A stretch of DNA of 43,792 nt, from contig JAKMXF010000072.1 of assembly GCA_024704765.1 (NCBI GenBank), positions 1 to 43,792 of the forward strand. The letters are read 5' to 3'. The position numbers and the translations under genes were made by a program. Below, in pieces: positions 31,451 through 42,539 of the stretch. The notes under the pieces were generated by a model. That model did not search any database, was not told the origin of the DNA, and was given only the letters and a program-made list of their open reading frames with translations. The DNA is from Oopsacas minuta (lineage: Eukaryota; Porifera; Hexactinellida; Lyssacinosida; Leucopsacidae). The number at the start of each line of letters is the position of its first letter. Position 1 is the stretch's first letter.

Positions 31451-33309
31451 TAGCTTAACTAAGTGCTAGAGGAAGTGAACCAGGAATATGCTTAGTAATA
31501 TTTGTATTACTGACTCAATTGGTTCGATTACAACATTAAATCATGTATAGTGAATCTAGTTTCTTCATTTCCTTGTATTATAAAAGATGGGACAGAACTT
31601 TGGGACCACACTGTAGATGAGTAATGTATGTTTGAGATGAAAGAAAATAGGATTGTTATAGTGGAAACAATTCTGAAAACAATTTGACATATTGCGCCGA
31701 CATAAGTATGGCTCAGAATATAAACGACTTGCTGATCAAAGAGTTACCTAAATACTAACCAGGTAATTTATTCTGTATGATCTTGAAAAATTGCAGTTAT
31801 CACTGTAATTTCAACTGTGTATGTGAGCACAAAAAGTCATACTTGTCAACAATTTTTGAAAGTGTATTGATTAGTCTTTCTCTTGTGTTTTTGTGCTAGG
31901 TAAATACGAAACAAGATTCATTACATGAAATTCGACATATAAGCATATATTAGTACAATAGTTGCTAGAATTGGAGTGATTTTGTACTATTGTGGTAAAA
32001 TTACCTGAAGTATGTTCAAAAGTACTATTCTGGATGTTTTCGCCGTATGTTAAAACAGTTTCACATTTGAATTAGTAATGATAACTGTAATTTATCATAC
32101 AGTATATAATCAATGGCCTGGATATGATTTGGGTAATTATTTTCTTTAGCAAGCTGTGGTTAAAGTAAGCCATGATGCACGTGTTTATAACAACTATACT
32201 ATAGTAGAGTCGGCCCTGTCAAATATCTTAGAAACATAGAGCAAAAAATTTTAGTTGCTCGAAATTATCAAAAATTTATTCTAAAATTGAGATCTAAGCC
32301 CTAATGTAGAAAAATTGAAGTTCAATTAAATTAGGCCTGATAGAATTCGTTTTGATTTCAGTTCGTTTATGCACAATTTATTCACAAGATTATTAGTCCC
32401 ATAAAATTTGAAAATAATCAAATTTTGGATTGTCCTCACGAAATTTCAGTAACAATTTGTAAAGGTGGAGGTGGTGATAGTGTCGATTGATAAATATAGA
32501 TGAATACTACGATAATGTTACTAAATGAATAAATAATTATCATTAAGAATTTTTGTTTCTATAGTGTATACGTTGTGTCAATTGAGGGTAAATCAATTCT
32601 TCACACACATCATTTCGGTAAACTTGAATACCACGTCAGCAAAGCATGAATTTATTGGGTCGAATTCCAGCGTCCCTTAGAGGAACATAATATAGTGATA
32701 TTATAATTTTGCATCCACTTAGTTGCATATCTTTATGCCAAATGTATTAGCCAATATTTCCCAAAAGTGTATAATTACACATATCAAGTTATGTGCTTTT
32801 AATCGTTTAATACAGTTCATTATCCTCGCTTAAAGTGTTACAGATTTACTTTATTGAATTGTTATCTAATCGATAATATCCCGGATGCACAAAATAATGC
32901 ATTTGTATTCTTATATTTAGGTAAATTGAGTACTATGTATATATCGACAATATGACTACACTATATAGTGATAAAATAACGAGGAAACAAGCATAAGTGT
33001 GGAATTCATTCGGTATTTGTATTTATACACATTCCATTCGTACTTTAGGCAACAATTTGATTATATATTCACCATTCGCATGTAAGTTCGTGAATTCTTG
33101 CTTCCTAGATGTTTACAGGGAATCTATGCCTATGAAATATCAATGCATTTTGAGGATATAACTTCACTAGGTAGCTTAGGGTGAATGGTAGCAAGCGGTA
33201 TCCCAAAGAATATGTATATCAAAAGGTTATCATCTGTTTAGGATTCCTTAGGTGATGGCAACGGAGAACAAACTCATGATTTAGCAACTAGGAAGATGTA
33301 CATGTAGAT
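31451..33309. other. 1.9 kb AT-rich DNA without features
   Basis: No reading frame above 60 codons, no paired repeats and no RNA gene seen. Could be PDI upstream region or plain intergenic DNA. Confidence 0.5.
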
Positions 33310-33345
33310 CAGTGGTTGTCAACTTTCTGCGGCAGATTCCTTTCA
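33310..33345 (+). mobile_element. Possible hAT terminus
   Basis: CAGTGGTTGTCAACTTTCTG at 33310 resembles the CAGTGGTTCTCAACC-type ends of many hAT elements. No partner end was found, so it is a solo terminus at best. The 69-codon frame following it is not supported. Confidence 0.35.
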
Positions 33346-35750
33346 TCTCAATGTTTCAAGACACACAATGAATTGTGCCGCGTCACACTGGTTGAAATAC
33401 GCTGGGCGACAACTTATACGGTGGTTGATACAAATCTGAAAAATTATGAATTTATCATGCATGGTCCAATTCAATCAAATATTATTCCTTTTGTGCAACT
33501 AGAGCTACTGCATAGTTTGCGATAATAAATCTCTGCGCTTTGTGCTCAAGTATTGAGAAATTCTCAATGCTATTTTGAATTAGAATTTCGCAATTCCCAG
33601 TTGTTACAAAAGTATGAAATTATCGATTAACCAATGAAGAAATAGAATTCAATTAGTATTACCAAATATAACTAATATGGCGGATGTCATTTTCACACTT
33701 TCAAATCTTATTAAATCCAATAGTTGTTTGGAATAAATATTCAACAAATTTTCAATGGATACAATGGGATAAGATAGTGCCAGAAACCTTTATTGAAACT
33801 CAATATCGACTATTCACCAAATAATATTTGGTTTCAACTAATATCAAAAGCTTGAGTAAATGCCTGTAGCTCACATGCAAAATCGGAATTTCCAGCTCTC
33901 GGTTAATCATAATTGAAATATGATTTTATGAATATTTAGTACCTAATCAATAGTACCCAGAACTAGAAAAATTCCGTAAGGTTTTGACAAATTTGAGACA
34001 ATGTAGTATCAAAATGTACAAATTGATTCTCTTGTCATGGAGTAATGGACAGAATTGATGCATTTATTAACCTTAACACAGAAAGCTAAGGTAGAAACTA
34101 TTGAAATTTTCGGTACGCAAATTTTTTCTTTATCTTCACCATTATTTTTCACTGTAATTCTAACACTTCACCAAAATACGTTTGTGGTATACTGTTCTTT
34201 GAAATTCATCATTTGTCTATTAATGTTTAATATAATGACACGTTTAATGTAAGAATATTATCCATCATTCACGTAATAAGTGAAATGCAGCTATTATAAA
34301 TAGTAAAGCCTTAAAATTGCGTAAATGTAAACTTACTGTGAAGACAGAAGCCGAAAGAAGTTGCAGTATAAACACAAATAGGAAACTCTTTCCAATGAAA
34401 GAGTTCAGATTAACAAATTATACTGAATAATTTAGAAACATGTTGTTTACAAACGAATTGAAACGCATGCAAAAAGAGAAAAGGAAAACTAATGAAGTTC
34501 GATTGCGAAAACTCTGATTGTGCGTAAACACCCTGACAGCACCCAAGACCAAGCTAACAATAATTCAAACAAATACCTGACTACAGTCAGGAGAGTGAAC
34601 GAAAATTCAGTGATATAACAAATAGAAGATTTACGATTAACAAATTCATTAGATAAAATGATCGTTTACATGTAAACTAGTGCAAAGTGGGTAATTTGAT
34701 AGCGAATGAATATATATGCCCAAATTTGGAAAATTCTAATTGATAATAGTTTCAATTAGGGCTTACAATCCCAAACCCCAGGATAAATATTGGATTAATT
34801 ATCCTCATTTACTATAAGAGGTAATCTCAATTACAACAGTTGTGTAATTCTAAATACTATATATTCATGTTATAGTATATTTATCCTCTGCCCACTATAT
34901 GGTGTAAATAATTGATATTACCCTGCCACGAAATACCGCATAAAACGGAAAGAAATTATGGTCCTAAACACTGCGTTATAACAGGTATCTAGTGTTTACT
35001 AGATTATATATGATAAATATAGTAACATGGGGTTTTGGAAGGGGAAGGTACAACTCTGGGAGTATTTCCCTAGGTCGACCAAATGGTTTGAACCTATGTA
35101 CAGCTGAGTTTTGGCCTAGAACTAATTTCGAATATAACTACGAACCTCGTGCCGTATATAAATAATCTTTAAATTAACTAAACCAAGAAATTTTCGCGTT
35201 AAATTTATGTCTGAATTTTAAAATACTATACTCCACAAAACGTAGATTTCCTTGGGAAGGATGAGAGGATGTTAGCAACAAGAGAAAGTGCTATAAATAA
35301 TTAATTGTACTATGAAACATCGAATTTATAGTGATAACGGCTAATCAATGTGATGAAACAATCGATCCAACGTCAAGAAAAACGATAACTATGCGAGAAG
35401 AGTATGGCATTTGACACATTTCCAATGACCACAATCAAACACCATTCTAAATAATCAAATCAAATCATTAATTACAGCCTACCACCAATTTTCATTAAAA
35501 ATATCGAAAGAAAATCTTACCTTCAGTTCAGTAAATTTAAAATGAATTATACATATACTATAAACACTTCAAGTAGAAATTATGAAAAACTTCCTAGAAT
35601 GTTTAAAAACCGAATTTTATCCAATTCTACTGTGGACAAATAGACGTTAATTAAATGCACCAGATGCATATTCGGGATTTATTAATCCGAACTGATCCGA
35701 AAGGGTCTCATTATCCGAACCACAAAGTATTTCACGTCCAAATCCTTTTT
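33346..35750. other. AT-rich DNA upstream of the PDI exon
   Basis: No domain-bearing ORF. The last few hundred bases are the presumed promoter region of the PDI gene. Confidence 0.45.
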
Positions 35751-35762
35751 AGTTATGACAAA

Positions 35763-35770
35763 TATTTATA
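35763..35770 (+). promoter_or_regulatory. Possible TATA box of PDI
   Basis: TATTTATA at about 35763, roughly 57 bases before the ATG, leaves room for a short 5' UTR. In such AT-rich DNA the match could be chance. No clear ER-stress (CCAAT-N9-CCACG) element was seen. Confidence 0.3.
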
Positions 35771-35819
35771 CCTTATCATATTCCATAGATTTTTCCAAAT
35801 ATAATTCCATTCTTTCTCG

Positions 35820-37056
35820 ATGTTCACTTCAGGACATGCTGTGAGATTTGTTGTGTTCGTTGGTGTCTTGCTATTTTCTTTTGCTTCATCTAACATTATC
35901 GAAGAAGAAAACGTTCTTGTACTCACTACAAATAATTTTGACGATGCATTAGAAAGATACAGCCATATTCTTGTTGAGTTTTACGCGCCTTGGTGTGGGC
36001 ATTGTCAGGCATTGGCACCAGAATACATACAAGCTGCTACAAAACTCAAGGAAATGGGATCAGAAATTCGATTGGCGAAGGTTGATGCGACTATAGAAAA
36101 AGATTTAGCTCAATCCAGAAATATAAAGGGCTACCCTACATTGATATTCTTTAAACATTCATCTCCAATAAATTACAATGGGCCTCGAAAAGCTGAGGGC
36201 ATTATTCAGTGGCTTGAGAAGAAAACAGGATCCCCAACAACTATTATCGACTCATTGGAACAACTTGTGGCATTTTCCAACACTGACAAGGTTGCTATTG
36301 TTGGGTTTTTCGCTTCAGAAACATATACAACTATATTCATGGGGGTCGCAGGGAAAATGGATAAACTTCCTTTTGGACTTTGCACAAACAAGGATATATT
36401 TGATTCTACTCTTTCTGGCAACGATGGAATAATAATTTACAAGGGATTTGATGAAAAGAAGGTTGTCTACAATGATGAACTCAATGCAACCAAAATTGAA
36501 AATTTCATAAACATACATCAGTTTGAGCTTGTTTCAGAATTTTCCCAAGAATTAAGCGAAAGGTTTTTCGAAGCTAATATAGATAGACATTTGATATTTT
36601 TCGCTCCAAAGGCCGAGGTCTCCACTGATAGGTCAATCGATCTCCTACGGTCGATTGCTTCTGACTTTCGTGGACAAATTCTATTCATTTCGGTTGATAC
36701 CTCTGCTGATCAATATAAAGGAATTATCGAGTTTTTTGGTATCAATCAAGACGAAATTCCTTGTCTGCGCGCAGTTATTCTTCAAGAAGATGTTGCTCGT
36801 TTCAAACAAAAGGAACCTGATTTATCTGAAGAGGGCATAAGAGATTTTGTTACTGATTTTTTATCAGGCAAATTGAAACATGATCTTAAGTCACAGGTTG
36901 TTCCAGACGATTGGAATGATAATCCTGTGAAGATACTTACATCCTCCAATTTTAATGAAATCATTATTGAAAGAAAGAGTAAAAAAGCCTTAGTGGAATT
37001 TTACGCACCTTGGTGTGGTCATTGCAAAGCTTTAGCACCTGTTTGGGATCTTTTGG
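35820..37056 (+). CDS. PDI: Protein disulfide isomerase, first coding exon (a, b, b' and start of a')
   Basis: Starts at ATG 35820. Residues 1 to about 24 form a signal peptide (hydrophobic VVFVGVLLFSFASS). The a domain has WCGHC at residues 58-62 and the cis-proline motif GYPTLIFF. Redox-inactive b and b' domains follow. The a' domain begins with VEFYAPWCGHCK (CGHC at 399-402). The coding exon ends at 37056, where G|GTAAGT is a strong donor in phase 1; read without splicing it stops at 37062-37064. A classical PDI (PDIA1/P4HB type) has this a-b-b'-a' order and about 500 residues; 413 are encoded here. The missing 3' exon is not found downstream to 43792. A phase-matched one lies upstream at 10420-10685. 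The frame is entirely intact, in contrast to the decayed transposons around it. Confidence 0.97.
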
Positions 37057-37084
37057 GTAAGTAGTTTATTTGTATCGAATTATA
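37057..37084 (+). other. PDI intron 5' end
   Basis: Splice donor GTAAGT at 37057-37062. The intron, if the gene continues downstream, is longer than 6.7 kb and contains all features from here to the window end. Confidence 0.75.
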
Positions 37085-37330
37085 CATATGCTGGCGTGCT
37101 TCGTATGCTAGGTCGCTGCGTGACAGCTTAGTTCTCCATATTAGCTTGGGTTTTAATTAGCAGCTAAACTTATTTTGGTATTTGTCGCTAGGGTACAGAA
37201 TATTCTCTACACTACCTCCCTCGAATTCAATAATTAGTTAAAGTTTTATGATTTTATTATCCATGGTCCAACCAAATTACAATGAATGGCCTAAATCTTG
37301 AAGACACAAATATATATAGATTAATGAGTT
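37085..37330 (+). repeat. Dispersed repeat R1, copy 3
   Basis: Head gcgtgcttcgtatgctaggt, continuing cgctgcg, is almost the head of copy 1. The tail ttattatccatggtccaacc plus aatggcc matches copies 1 and 2. It lies in the putative PDI intron, same orientation as copy 2. Confidence 0.6.
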
Positions 37331-37829
37331 CTATTATTGTCGTTATTTATATAATTTTGTATTTCATTTATATTCTATTTTGACAACTAATTTATACTGA
37401 TAATTCTCCTTATCACTAAAAGCAGTTGCCTCCCGAAGGTTTGTCCTTCTCTATTTACTTTCTTTACTTATACAATCGGGGTCTGCCATTTTCTCCCTTA
37501 TCACCCCCTATTTGCGGACTTTCTCTTCAATATCTAAATTTGTGAATATTTTGGCTTATCATATTATTTTTGTATTTATCTCTTGATTTTAAACAAAATA
37601 ATGTGTGAATCAGTATACAGTGAATATGAAAATTTTGTAAAACTAATTACTATTCATATAAAGAATTTTTCAAAATGCTTTCCTATCAACCAAAGTTGAC
37701 ACCTCTCACTGATTTTCCCCAACAATATCATTTGTAATCGGAAGCATTTCAGGTATATGGCCACATTATTGCCATATTTTAACTAGTTGATCCCATTAAG
37801 TAGAGGTAAATAGTTTATACAGTAGCATA
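37331..37829. other. AT-rich DNA, nothing recognised
   Basis: No ORF, repeat pair or RNA gene recognised. Confidence 0.45.
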
Positions 37830-38069
37830 TACCGTAGACTGGGGCTACTTTGGCCTACTGGGTTTGCTTTAGCCCAAATATCAAAGTCTCAAAGAAATTA
37901 GATTAGATTCAGTATAATACTTGAATATGACTTGCCAAATTTTTAACGAATTTTCAAATATGGGTAGACAATTTCGAATACAAATACAATATCTATTCGA
38001 TACGTAAGGAAATTTCAATATTTGGGCTAAAGCAAACCCAGTGGGCCAAAGTAGCCCCAGTTTACGGTA
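37830..38069. mobile_element. TA-flanked MITE with about 50-bp TIRs
   Basis: The left arm CCGTAGACTGGGGCTACTTT (37832) and the right arm, reverse complement CCGTAAACTGGGGCTACTTT (from 38067), continue to match through TGGGTTTGCTTTAGCCCAAA. That is about 48 of 50 bases. TA flanks both ends (37830-37831, 38068-38069), indicating mobilisation by a Tc1/mariner-type transposase. The minus-strand frame at 37881-38114 lies in it and is not a gene. Confidence 0.85.
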
Positions 38070-38377
38070 CCCAAAAATACTTGTCCAATCCCTTAGCTTT
38101 ATTCTCACATACATGCTCCTTTATCACTGATAATTTGAATTGTATCCGTAAAACGTATTTTTTGGTTTGGCCATAACTGAATATTTGTTACACCCTTTGT
38201 GGCACAATCAAAAATTGTAATATCTTCTAAGATATTTTGTCATTTCCCAAGCTCCAATTAGCAAAATTCACACATTTTCCCGTGTAATCATTTAATTTGA
38301 AAGAGACCAAGTCTCTGACTATTTACTCGTTTTTTCCATTGAAATTTATACTGAAATTGGCTAATGTCCAATTTTCT
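38070..38377. other. AT-rich DNA between MITE and hAT-2
   Basis: Expected to contain the end of the hAT-2 transposase, but the translation beyond the undetermined base at 38384 does not resemble it. Confidence 0.4.
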
Positions 38378-39344
38378 CTAAATNTATATATTAACTAAAT
38401 CATTTGCTTTGTCACGCATCTGATCAGAGAGTAAAGAAATCAATTCTGATAAAAATCCAAACCTGTCCCTGATGACACAATATGCCGCCTGTCTTTGATT
38501 CAAAGCTGCCACTAGTTTATCAATAATTGGAATGAAATTTGTTACCATGAATTCATTTGATGGAGAAAGTTCAGCATCTTCAGTATCACCATTGTCAAAT
38601 TTATTATTTCGCTTACGCTTTCTTCGATGTTCTTTGGAGTACGTTGCACAGTGATAAAGAACCTTACTTCGATGCTCAAACTCCATAAACTGAGATCATA
38701 GTGAATGTACAAATTCTTTCAATGATTCTAACAACTTTGTGGCTGTATTCAAATCTAAACTTGCATCTTGAAGACATTTGCTAGTTTTATTAAACCTAAT
38801 CAATATTGTAGACCAAATTTGTAACATTAGTCCTGTTTCTAAACGATTCATTATTGCAGCAAGTCCCTTTGCCTCCAAAGTGTCACAGGTTTCTCAGATT
38901 TATCTTCGCACATTAGTACAAGTACTTCTTCAATATTTGTATAACCTTGTAGTAGGCATCTACCGCATCATGGTGTGCAGACCATCGTGTGTCTGAAAGT
39001 CTTTTCAAAGTTGGTATTCCAAACTTCTTGAAGACATCAAGAAGGAGATCCCATCTATGAGTGGAGGCAGAGAAAAACACATACAACTTTTGTACAAAAT
39101 AGAAAATTGAGACTGCAGCTGAACAACATTCTACAGCACTTTGTCCGATAAGATTGAGGGAATGTGCACAACATGGAATGAATTCAGCGAACTTATTCTT
39201 TTCGTGAATCAAAGCCTGCATGCCATTATACTTTCCGCTCATGTTTGATGCGTTGTCATATGTTTGACCTCGAAAGTCTTTAATGGAAACACCCCAACCT
39301 TTGCAAGATGGTAAAAAATCGCTATATGAGCCGGTATAGAGCAT
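38378..39344 (-). pseudogene. hAT-2: ZMYM1-like hAT transposase fragment
   Basis: Minus strand. SIKDFRGQTYDNASNMSGKY and CCAHSLNLIGQSAVECC carry the core motifs GQ.YDNASNMSG and C..H.LNL. LKRLSDTRWSAHHDAVDAYY follows. After frameshifts come AIMNRLETG, SILI.R-type IWSTILIRFNKTSK and LDLNTATKLLESLKEFV (38878-38696). The last piece is LSPSNEFMV..FIPIIDKL, then FGFLSELISLLSDQMRDKAN (38686-38390). The N-terminus with the zinc finger and the C-terminal dimerisation motif are absent. Its 5' side abuts, at 39289-39300, a repeat that also occurs at 42249-42539. The remaining sequence is well conserved with two or three frameshifts. Confidence 0.88.
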
Positions 39345-39499
39345 TTTAAGAGATGAAAATTGAGCTAGAGATTTCTAAAATCGGTCAGTGACAAAGAGTT
39401 ACAGCAATTCGAGCCTATAAGCCAAAGTATATCGAGAAAATTGAAATTACATTGAAACCAAATATATTACAATCATAGTCTTGCAAATAGCATAGTAGT
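39289..39499 (-). repeat. Repeat R2, first copy, part 1 (split by hAT-5)
   Basis: Reverse complement of 42325-42539 with modest divergence (for example aatcggtcag, gagctagagatttc and cttgcaa are shared). The right edge is the 8-bp target duplication ATAGTAGT (39492-39499) of hAT-5. The second part follows at 41540. Confidence 0.85.
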
Positions 39500-41539
39500 C
39501 AGTGCCCCCCCCCTAAGCAAAGTTATGGGCCATATTTGGTTGGCCTTATGGCCTGTTTTATCGGCCGAAAACTATCTAATAGCGGCAAAGTTCCTGCTGG
39601 AGATTACGACACTTTTCAGGACATTCAAATGAAACCCAACATCGATATTGCCGAAATCGCTGAATTTATATCGTATATGATCATATTAATAACTGTTAAG
39701 CCTATGCCTATACTAATAATATCTACTCAAAAAATATATTTTCGCCTCTTTGGAGTTGGTTCCTCTGCTTCAGATCCCTCCAGACCAATTCTAAAGCTTA
39801 TTCCTGCTCCGCACTCTCGACGAATGAATTTTAGCTCCCTCTGAACATTTCATCATCGGCCTTTTCCCACTCAATATCTGCCATATCTTTCTCATCCTCG
39901 CTGAAATCCTCATCATCAAGATCATCCAACTCCTCCAAAGTCATGTGGTGAACATTGACTGAGCCTACTAAGGTCGATTTCAATGCCTTTTGTCACCTTG
40001 TTTTAGGTCTTGCCAGTGTTTTGTAATATCCTCACTATCCGGAAGTGGACTCAATTTCATACTCATAGCCGCCTCCAGATTAGCCCTCCTACGCGATTCC
40101 TATTTTTGGTCCGAATTCTATTCAGAGTGCTGAACCCCCTTTCTGCCACAGCAGAGTCCGAAGATAGCGAGCCTAGTATATTTATAAAGTCTTTCAGGAT
40201 TGATTTGTCTGGCTCACCCAATCTTAGTGTTTTCTGAACCGTAAATATTTCGTATATGTCCCTCTGATGTGGTGCCTTACAGAGAGACCTATGGACTCGG
40301 ATCAGATTTTTCTTATCTCAGTTTCGTCTCCATATGCTGCGTAGAAGCGGAAAAATGAGCTCAAGTGCTATTCCATACTCTTCTCGACTAATCTTTTAGG
40401 GAAGCAGTTTTCTGCTTCTGCATCATCGTAAGGTCGAAGGACTCTAAGATCATAAATAGCTACAAGCTTTCCTTCATTCATCGGGAACCTACGTTGGACG
40501 CTGAGCATAGTTCCTTTGTGAATGCATTTCGGCGTTTTCTTTGGTTTCATCATCTGAATTATCCGCATCTTCATAGAAATCTTCCAACTGGGTAACCGCC
40601 CTTTCAATGATGAGGGATGCATTCCATGGGCTTGGTGAATTATACTGCAGACGAATAAATAGCCTATATAATACTCGAAGTGCTCGTCTCATTGTATTCA
40701 AATCAGTCAGAGAGATCTTGTCGGTTAATGAAGTGATCACAAACTGGGCCTCATGCGTTCTTTTTATGTGAGAATTAGTTGCCCATTGGACTATAGCCTT
40801 AGCATTTTTAGTGACAGAATTCACTGGCGAAAACGGCTAAGCCCCCTCGTATTACACCAGGGTCCAGGAAGGGTAATTCGTGAAAACGTGCTGACGAGTG
40901 ATTTATATTCTTGCCTTCTGTCAGAACTCCTCGAAAAAAATTTCTCATCAACAGTTATTCTAAACGGCATCTCAGACACAATCTTCATTAAACTAGGAAA
41001 CTGCAGCTCCGCTCCAGCTCGGAGAAACACGAACGGATAATTCTTGCTACTCCAATAAGGGGTCACTTCCACATCGCCTCTAGAAGTCGTGTTATCGGAT
41101 CAACTTTAATCATCGCCAATTCCTGTGTGGCGCAGAGAGCAACTACGTCTACAAATGGGGCAACCTGTCTGCGGAACGACTCAACCGCGCTTTGTTTTTC
41201 TTTTACAACCAGCTGCTTGCTTTTCTCGACCCATAGTCTTACAGGCATCCCATAAGTGAAGCAAAAGAAACACTACATAAAGAAAAAAATTTTATAAAAA
41301 TACTGTAATTGCTAATTAATCGTGTAAATTAGCATCAAGTGTAGAAAATAAAATTTGAAAGAATATAATAAACCAGTATTCGGCAGGGAAAATCGCGCAA
41401 ACTTTAGATACGATTGGCTATAGGAATTTTGAAATATTCACTTTGATCGGCTGCAGATCCGAATTGGCCGGCTGTTGGAATGCCAAATTGGCGTTTTGGG
41501 CGGCCAGCCGTCAGGTCAAAACGCTTAGGGGGAACACTG
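39500..41539 (-). mobile_element. hAT-5 element, 2040 bp, with perfect target duplication
   Basis: The left end is CAGTGCCCCCCCCCTAAGC (39500). The right end, reverse-complemented from 41539, is CAGTGTTCCCCCTAAGCG. The sequence ATAGTAGT is found immediately outside both ends (39492-39499, 41540-41547), an exact 8-bp duplication as made by hAT transposases. The split target repeat is present unsplit at 42249-42539, with ATAGTAGT once. It carries a transposase remnant on the minus strand. Confidence 0.93.
39831..41248 (-). pseudogene. hAT-5 transposase remnant
   Basis: The first ATG on the minus strand with a sustained frame is 41248 (MPVRLWVEKSKQLVVKEKQS). Frames continue with shifts through AELQFPSLMKIVSEMPFR, DLNTMRRALRVLYRLFIRL and KLVAIYDLRVLRPYDD, none of which I can assign to a domain. 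The C-terminus is diagnostic: SAVAERGFSTLNRIRTKNRN near 40130, then after a shift RRANLEAAMSMKLSPLPDSE and ITKHWQDLKQGDK. A very acidic tail (DDLDDEDFSEDEKDMADIE) ends at TAA 39831-39833. The ERGFSTLNRI block is the hATC dimerisation motif. The RNase H-like catalytic core is not recognisable, so the copy is probably internally deleted. Confidence 0.78.
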
Positions 41540-41624
41540 ATAGTAGTGTGCATACAATAATACAACATACCTAATTAGCATTCCAATGTGTAAGTAATTT
41601 GTGTTACATATTAATCAATCTCTT
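41540..41624 (-). repeat. Repeat R2, first copy, part 2
   Basis: Starts with the second copy of ATAGTAGT and continues gtgcatacaata and aatgtgtaa to attaatcaatctctt, the reverse complement of 42249-42335. Parts 1 and 2 minus one duplication total 288 bp, against 291 bp in the unsplit copy. Confidence 0.85.
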
Positions 41625-42248
41625 AAATTTCCAAATAAATAAACATATTTAGTAACAGTCTGTAATAATGATATTCATTTGATTAACTAAATATCAAGAG
41701 ATTATTTAGTTATTACTTAAAATTTAAGTGGAGACGGTTATAAGTTCTATTCCTTGGGTATCACATTAAATCAAAGCTTTCATTGAAATTTTAGATATCA
41801 ATTAAATCACACTATAACACAAGACAATTTTACAATTGCATGCATCTTTTATTGCAACAGATTTCCTGAAACTTTATTACATGGTATGCTTATTTTTTGG
41901 TTATTGTCACTCATGTTTGGTTGTTTGTCCAGGATAGATTGAGGAACTTATAAGAACTAATGACTATATTTTCCATGGGGTTGTGGGATACTCAATCTGG
42001 CAACTTTTGAATAACTAATGCAAGTGTTTTTTTGTGAATCAATTCAAATTGTATTAGTAAATTAATATTGAGTTCACTGACTAAGGCCGAAAATTCGAAC
42101 AAAATTCCCTTATTAAGTAAACTGGAATAAGGCCGAAAATTATTCAATACACCAGCAGGAAGCAGCCTTATAACCAAGTCCGTTAAAGCCTCTGCGTTGG
42201 TCAGTCCAGGAGGCTGTTGCTACTAAACCCCTGAACTGTAGAGATCTA
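41625..42248. other. AT-rich DNA between R2 copies
   Basis: No ORF of recognisable family, no RNA gene. The R2 copies on either side are in opposite orientation. Confidence 0.45.
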
Positions 42249-42539
42249 AGAGATTGATTAATACGTAACACAAATTAGTTACACACATTAGAATGCTAAA
42301 TAGGTATGTTGTAGTATTGTATGCACACTACTATGCTATTAGCAAGACAATTATTGTAGTATATTGGGCTTCAATTTAGTTGCAATTTTCTCCATAGACT
42401 TTGTCTTATAAGCTAGAATTGCTGTAACTCTTGTATTTCCTGACCGATTTTAGAAATCTCTAGCTCAATATTAATTTCTAAACATGTTCTATATCGGTCT
42501 ACATAGCGATTTTTACCATCTTGCAAAAGGTTGGGGTGT
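42249..42539 (+). repeat. Repeat R2, second (unoccupied) copy
   Basis: Uninterrupted homologue of R2 in inverted orientation to the first copy. At the point where hAT-5 sits in the other copy, it reads (reverse strand) GCATAGTAGTGTGCATAC with a single ATAGTAGT. It is thus an empty-site reference. Its end at GGTTGGGGTGT is shared with the 5' edge of hAT-2, so R2 may be a piece of that hAT family. Confidence 0.85.

Noticed and set aside
36178-36964. Overlapping ORFs inside the PDI exon on both strands
   Set aside because: Shadow frames of the intact PDI reading frame.
11302-38384. Single undetermined bases (11302, 14607, 24940, 31430, 38384) as contig joins that would explain the PDI exon order
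   Set aside because: At 11302 and 31430 a protein-like frame continues across the N in the same phase, so these look like ambiguous single bases. I cannot exclude joins at the other three.
39536-39844. 102-codon plus-strand ORF
   Set aside because: It lies in the 3' end of hAT-5, antisense to the acidic C-terminal tail of its transposase; no similarity.
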